Below, piece after piece: positions 14,145 through 16,441 of a stretch of DNA of 16,441 nt. The stretch's first letter is position 1; each line of letters begins with the position of its first letter. This DNA is from Actinomycetota bacterium (GTDB lineage Bacteria > Actinomycetota > Actinomycetes > Actinomycetales > Cellulomonadaceae): the NCBI GenBank assembly GCA_018898235.1, contig JAHIJU010000252.1, forward strand, positions 1 through 16,441, given 5' to 3'. A program made the translations under genes and the position numbers. Below the pieces are notes generated by a model that saw only the letters and a list, made by a program, of their open reading frames with translations, was not told the origin of the DNA and ran no database searches.

Positions 14145-15730
14145 TGAGCAGCCCGCACCCCGACCGCACCACAGCTGCCCGGCTCGCCGAGCTGGACGCA
14201 CGCACCGACGCTGCGGCCACGGCCGAGGAGGGGGCGGCGACCAAGCAGCACGCCCGCGGCAAGAAGACCGCACGCGAACGCGTCGAGCTGCTGCTCGACC
14301 CGGGCTCGTTCGTCGAGCTCGACGCGATGGTGCGCCACCGTTCGACGAACTTCGGCCTGGACGCCAAGCGCATCCCGGGCGACGGCGTCGTGGCCGGTCA
14401 CGGAACCGTCGACGGGCGACCCGTGTGCGTCTACTCCCAGGACTTCACCGTCTTCGGCGGCAGCCTCGGCGAGGTTCACGGCCAGAAGATCACCAAGGTG
14501 ATGGACCTCGCGCTGCGCACGGGGGCGCCGCTGGTCGGCATCAGCGACGGCGGCGGCGCCCGCATCCAGGAGGGGGTCGCCGGCCTCACCCAGTTCGCCG
14601 AGATCTTCCGCCGCAACGTTGCCGCCTCGGGTGTGGTCCCGCAGATCAGCCTCATCCTCGGCCCGTCGGCGGGCGGTGCGGTGTACTCCCCCGCACTCAC
14701 CGACTTCATCGTGATGGCCGACAAGACCTCGCACATGTTCATCACCGGGCCGGACGTCATCCGGGCCGTCACCGGCGAGGACGTCGGCTTCGAGGAGCTC
14801 GGCGGCGCGACCACCCACAACGTGCGCTCCGGCGTCGCGCACTACCTCGCGGCCGATGAGGACGATGCGATCGACTACGTGCGCACGCTGCTCGGCTTCC
14901 TGCCGGCCAACAACCTGTCCGACCCGCCGTCGTACCCGTTCGAGGGCGACATGGAGGTCACCGACGCCGACCTCGAGCTCGACGCCCTCGTGCCGGACTC
15001 CGACTCGCAGCCGTACGACATGCGCGTGGTGATCGAGCACGTGCTCGACGACGCCTCGCTGCTCGAGGTGCAGGCCCTGTACGCGCCGAACATCGTCGTC
15101 GGGTTCGGCCACGTGGAGGGGCACGCCGTCGGCGTCGTCGCCAACCAGCCGCTGTCGATGGCCGGCACGCTCGACATCAACGCCGCCGAGAAGGCCGCCC
15201 GGTTCGTGCGCACCTGCGACGCGTTCAACATCCCCGTCCTGACCTTCGTCGACGTACCCGGGTTCCTGCCGGGCACCGACCAGGAGTGGAGCGGGATCAT
15301 CCGCCGTGGGGCCAAGCTCATCTACGCCTACGCCGAGGCCACCGTGCCGCTGGTCACCGTCATCACGCGCAAGGCCTACGGCGGCGCGTACATCGTGATG
15401 GGCTCCAAGCAGCTGGGCGCCGATGTGAACCTCGCCTGGCCCACCGCGCAGATCGCCGTCATGGGGTCGGGCGGCGCCGTCAACATCCTCCAGCGCGGCG
15501 CGCTGACCGCGGTGGAGAAGGCCGGCGGCGATGTCGAGGCCGAGCGGGCCCGGCTGGTCGCCGAGTACGAGGACGCCATCGTCAACCCGTGGGACGCCGC
15601 CGACCGCGGCTACGTGGACGATGTGATCCGGCCCTCGCAGACGCGTCTGCAGATCGTGCGGGCGCTGCGGCTGCTGCGCACCAAACGTGCCACCATGCCG
15701 CCCAAGAAGCACGGGAACATCCCGCTGTGA
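14144..15730 (+). CDS. accD5: Acyl-CoA carboxylase beta (carboxyltransferase) subunit, PccB/AccD5 type
   Basis: This 528-residue carboxyltransferase transfers CO2 from carboxybiotin on an alpha subunit, encoded elsewhere, to acetyl- or propionyl-CoA, giving malonyl- or methylmalonyl-CoA. The N-terminal half has HARGKKTARERVELLLDPGSFVELD, the oxyanion segment SDGGGARIQEGV, and GPSAGGAVYSPALTDF. The C-terminal half has FVDVPGFLPGTDQEWSGIIRRGAKLIYAYAEATVPLVTVITRKAYGGAYIVMGSKQLGADVNLAWPTAQIAVMGSGGAVNIL. The residue in GGAYxVMGSK that I recall as the acyl-chain selector (Asp in Streptomyces PccB, Ile in AccB) is Ile417 here. GTG 14144 is set by a -10 box seven bases before it and by the start of homology. 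The gene overlaps accE by four bases and is divergent from birA. Confidence 0.93.
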   Translation: MSSPHPDRTTAARLAELDARTDAAATAEEGAATKQHARGKKTARERVELLLDPGSFVELDAMVRHRSTNFGLDAKRIPGDGVVAGHGTVDGRPVCVYSQDFTVFGGSLGEVHGQKITKVMDLALRTGAPLVGISDGGGARIQEGVAGLTQFAEIFRRNVAASGVVPQISLILGPSAGGAVYSPALTDFIVMADKTSHMFITGPDVIRAVTGEDVGFEELGGATTHNVRSGVAHYLAADEDDAIDYVRTLLGFLPANNLSDPPSYPFEGDMEVTDADLELDALVPDSDSQPYDMRVVIEHVLDDASLLEVQALYAPNIVVGFGHVEGHAVGVVANQPLSMAGTLDINAAEKAARFVRTCDAFNIPVLTFVDVPGFLPGTDQEWSGIIRRGAKLIYAYAEATVPLVTVITRKAYGGAYIVMGSKQLGADVNLAWPTAQIAVMGSGGAVNILQRGALTAVEKAGGDVEAERARLVAEYEDAIVNPWDAADRGYVDDVIRPSQTRLQIVRALRLLRTKRATMPPKKHGNIPL

Positions 15731-15951
15731 GCGACATCGACAGCGCACCCCAGGTCCGGGTGGTGCGCGGCGCCCCGGACGACCTGGAGCTCGCCGCCCT
15801 GGTCGCCGGTCTGCTGGCCTCGACCAGCGGTCCGTTGCCCGACCCGGACCCGGCGGCCCCCGGCGGCTGGGCCGATCGCTCCAGGCTGCTGCGCGGGTTC
15901 GGTCCAGCGCGCCGCGGGGCCGACTCGTGGCGCTGGAGCCTGCACCCCTGA
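15727..15951 (+). CDS. accE: Acyl-CoA carboxylase epsilon subunit
   Basis: This small protein of 74 residues begins MSDIDSAPQVRVVRGAPDDLELAALVAGLLAS, the pattern of actinobacterial epsilon subunits: a short acidic start, VVRG-P---ELAALVA helix, a Pro-rich linker and a Trp-rich end (GADSWRWSLHP). Epsilon subunits bridge the alpha and beta subunits and raise activity of the AccD4/AccD5 complexes. GTG 15727 overlaps the beta-subunit stop (GTGA), so translation is coupled and the stoichiometry linked. In mycobacteria a maf gene usually follows; here a DUF885 gene with its own promoter does. Confidence 0.88.
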   Translation: MSDIDSAPQVRVVRGAPDDLELAALVAGLLASTSGPLPDPDPAAPGGWADRSRLLRGFGPARRGADSWRWSLHP

Positions 15952-15958
15952 CCTGGAA

Positions 15959-15972
15959 TAGGGTCGTCCGGG
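15959..15972 (+). promoter_or_regulatory. Leaderless promoter -10 box of the DUF885 gene
   Basis: TAGGGT (15959-15964) matches TANNNT and is followed by seven bases and GTG 15972. No Shine-Dalgarno sequence is seen. It lies in the 20-bp gap after accE. Confidence 0.5.
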
Positions 15973-16441
15973 TGAACGAGCAGAGCAGCCGAGAGCCCAC
16001 CCCGGTCGACGAGGTCGCCGAGGAGTACCTGACCACCATCGCGCGCCTCAACCCGGTCGCGGCCACGATGCTCGGCATCGCCGGGCACGACGACCGCCTC
16101 ACCGATCTGTCACCGGAGGGCCACGGTGCCCGCGCGGACGCCGCCCGGCACACGCTGGCCGCGCTCGGCCGCCTGCCACTCGCCGACGAGACCGACCGCG
16201 TGACCGTCGCCGCGATGCGCCAGATGCTCGGGCTCGAGGTCGAGCTGTACGAGGCCGGTGAGACCGAGGGCGCCCTCAACGTGATCGCGTCGCCGGTGCA
16301 GGGGCTGCGCGATGTCTTCGACGTCGCCCCGACCTCGACCGAGCAGCACTGGGCCGATGTCGCCGGCCGGCTCGCGGCCATGCCCGAGGCCGTCGAGGGG
16401 TACATCGCCTCGTTGCGGTCCGCCGCCGACCGCGGTGTCAG
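15972..16441 (+). CDS. DUF885 family protein, N-terminal part (truncated by window end)
   Basis: About 156 residues are visible from GTG 15972. The start VDEVAEEYLTTIARLNPVAATMLGIAGHDDRLTDLSPEG, with its short helix and then the L-P--A---G---D--L-D-SP pattern, and the later LNVIASPVQGLRDVFDVAPTSTEQHWADVAGRLAAMPEAVEGYIASL are typical of DUF885. These are large, mostly helical proteins of about 550-600 residues related to HExxH-type metallopeptidases. The metal motif, if present, lies beyond the window. No signal peptide is seen, so the protein is predicted to be cytoplasmic. The start is supported by the -10 box seven bases upstream. Confidence 0.85.
   Translation, partial: MNEQSSREPTPVDEVAEEYLTTIARLNPVAATMLGIAGHDDRLTDLSPEGHGARADAARHTLAALGRLPLADETDRVTVAAMRQMLGLEVELYEAGETEGALNVIASPVQGLRDVFDVAPTSTEQHWADVAGRLAAMPEAVEGYIASLRSAADRGV

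Noticed and set aside
14012..16405. Long open minus-strand frame opposite the carboxylase beta, accE and DUF885 genes, continuous with birA
   Set aside because: It is the antisense shadow of the high-GC coding strand: low-complexity Arg/Gly/Ser sequence with no family motifs, while the plus-strand products are clear. Only the part below 14011 is the real birA.
1..16441. Mobile elements, CRISPR arrays, tRNA or rRNA genes
   Set aside because: No transposase, integrase, terminal inverted repeats, regularly spaced repeats or cloverleaf/rRNA-like sequence was recognised on either strand. Codon use and base composition look uniform.

Overview
This is a very GC-rich (about 70% by eye), densely packed chromosomal stretch from an actinobacterium. 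The order biotin-protein ligase / acyl-CoA carboxylase beta subunit / epsilon subunit, the DapC-like aminotransferase, the Rv1264-type cyclase and the many leaderless-looking starts all fit the Mycobacteriales/Pseudonocardiales. A Pseudonocardia-like host is my best guess, but nothing here proves the genus. I see no rRNA, tRNA, insertion sequence, prophage or CRISPR array, and no gap longer than about 300 bases lacks a gene.

Layout. Positions 1-89 hold the 3' end of an unidentified gene, followed by a terminator-like hairpin. Positions 258-1978 carry a possible 43-residue membrane peptide, a DapC/kynurenine-type class I aminotransferase and a translationally coupled Dabb-domain protein. A Bcr/CflA-type MFS exporter (2017-3249, minus) stands back to back with an SRAP/YedK abasic-site protein (3404-4138). 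A DUF1801 protein follows (4208-4582).

The centre (4579-9551) is the most interesting part. A small-molecule kinase of the APH fold (minus strand) is divergent from a three-gene operon joined by two ATGA overlaps. The operon encodes a class III PLP enzyme that closely resembles the phospho-lyase branch (ethanolamine-phosphate or phosphohydroxylysine phospho-lyase), a HutC-type GntR regulator, and an APC permease resembling ethanolamine permeases. Read together they suggest a non-EutBC route for amino alcohols: import, O-phosphorylation, then elimination of phosphate and ammonia to an aldehyde, under local GntR control. The shared 247-bp divergent region holds a good sigma70-type promoter for the kinase, with a 20-bp near-palindrome exactly filling its spacer.

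Next on the minus strand are a HAD phosphatase, a class III adenylate cyclase with an N-terminal regulatory region and an altered transition-state residue, and a DEAD-box RNA helicase with a long disordered Gly/Arg/Ser tail. The right end is the biotin/acyl-CoA carboxylase locus: birA (minus), divergent accD/pccB-type beta subunit and accE (plus, overlapping), then the 5' part of a DUF885 protein cut by the window edge.

Recurring structural themes are actinobacterial -10 boxes (TANNNT or close) 6-7 bases before start codons, indicating leaderless mRNAs; 4-bp start/stop overlaps within operons; and two convergent gene pairs whose stop codons are shared in palindromes (CTAG and TCAGCTGA).
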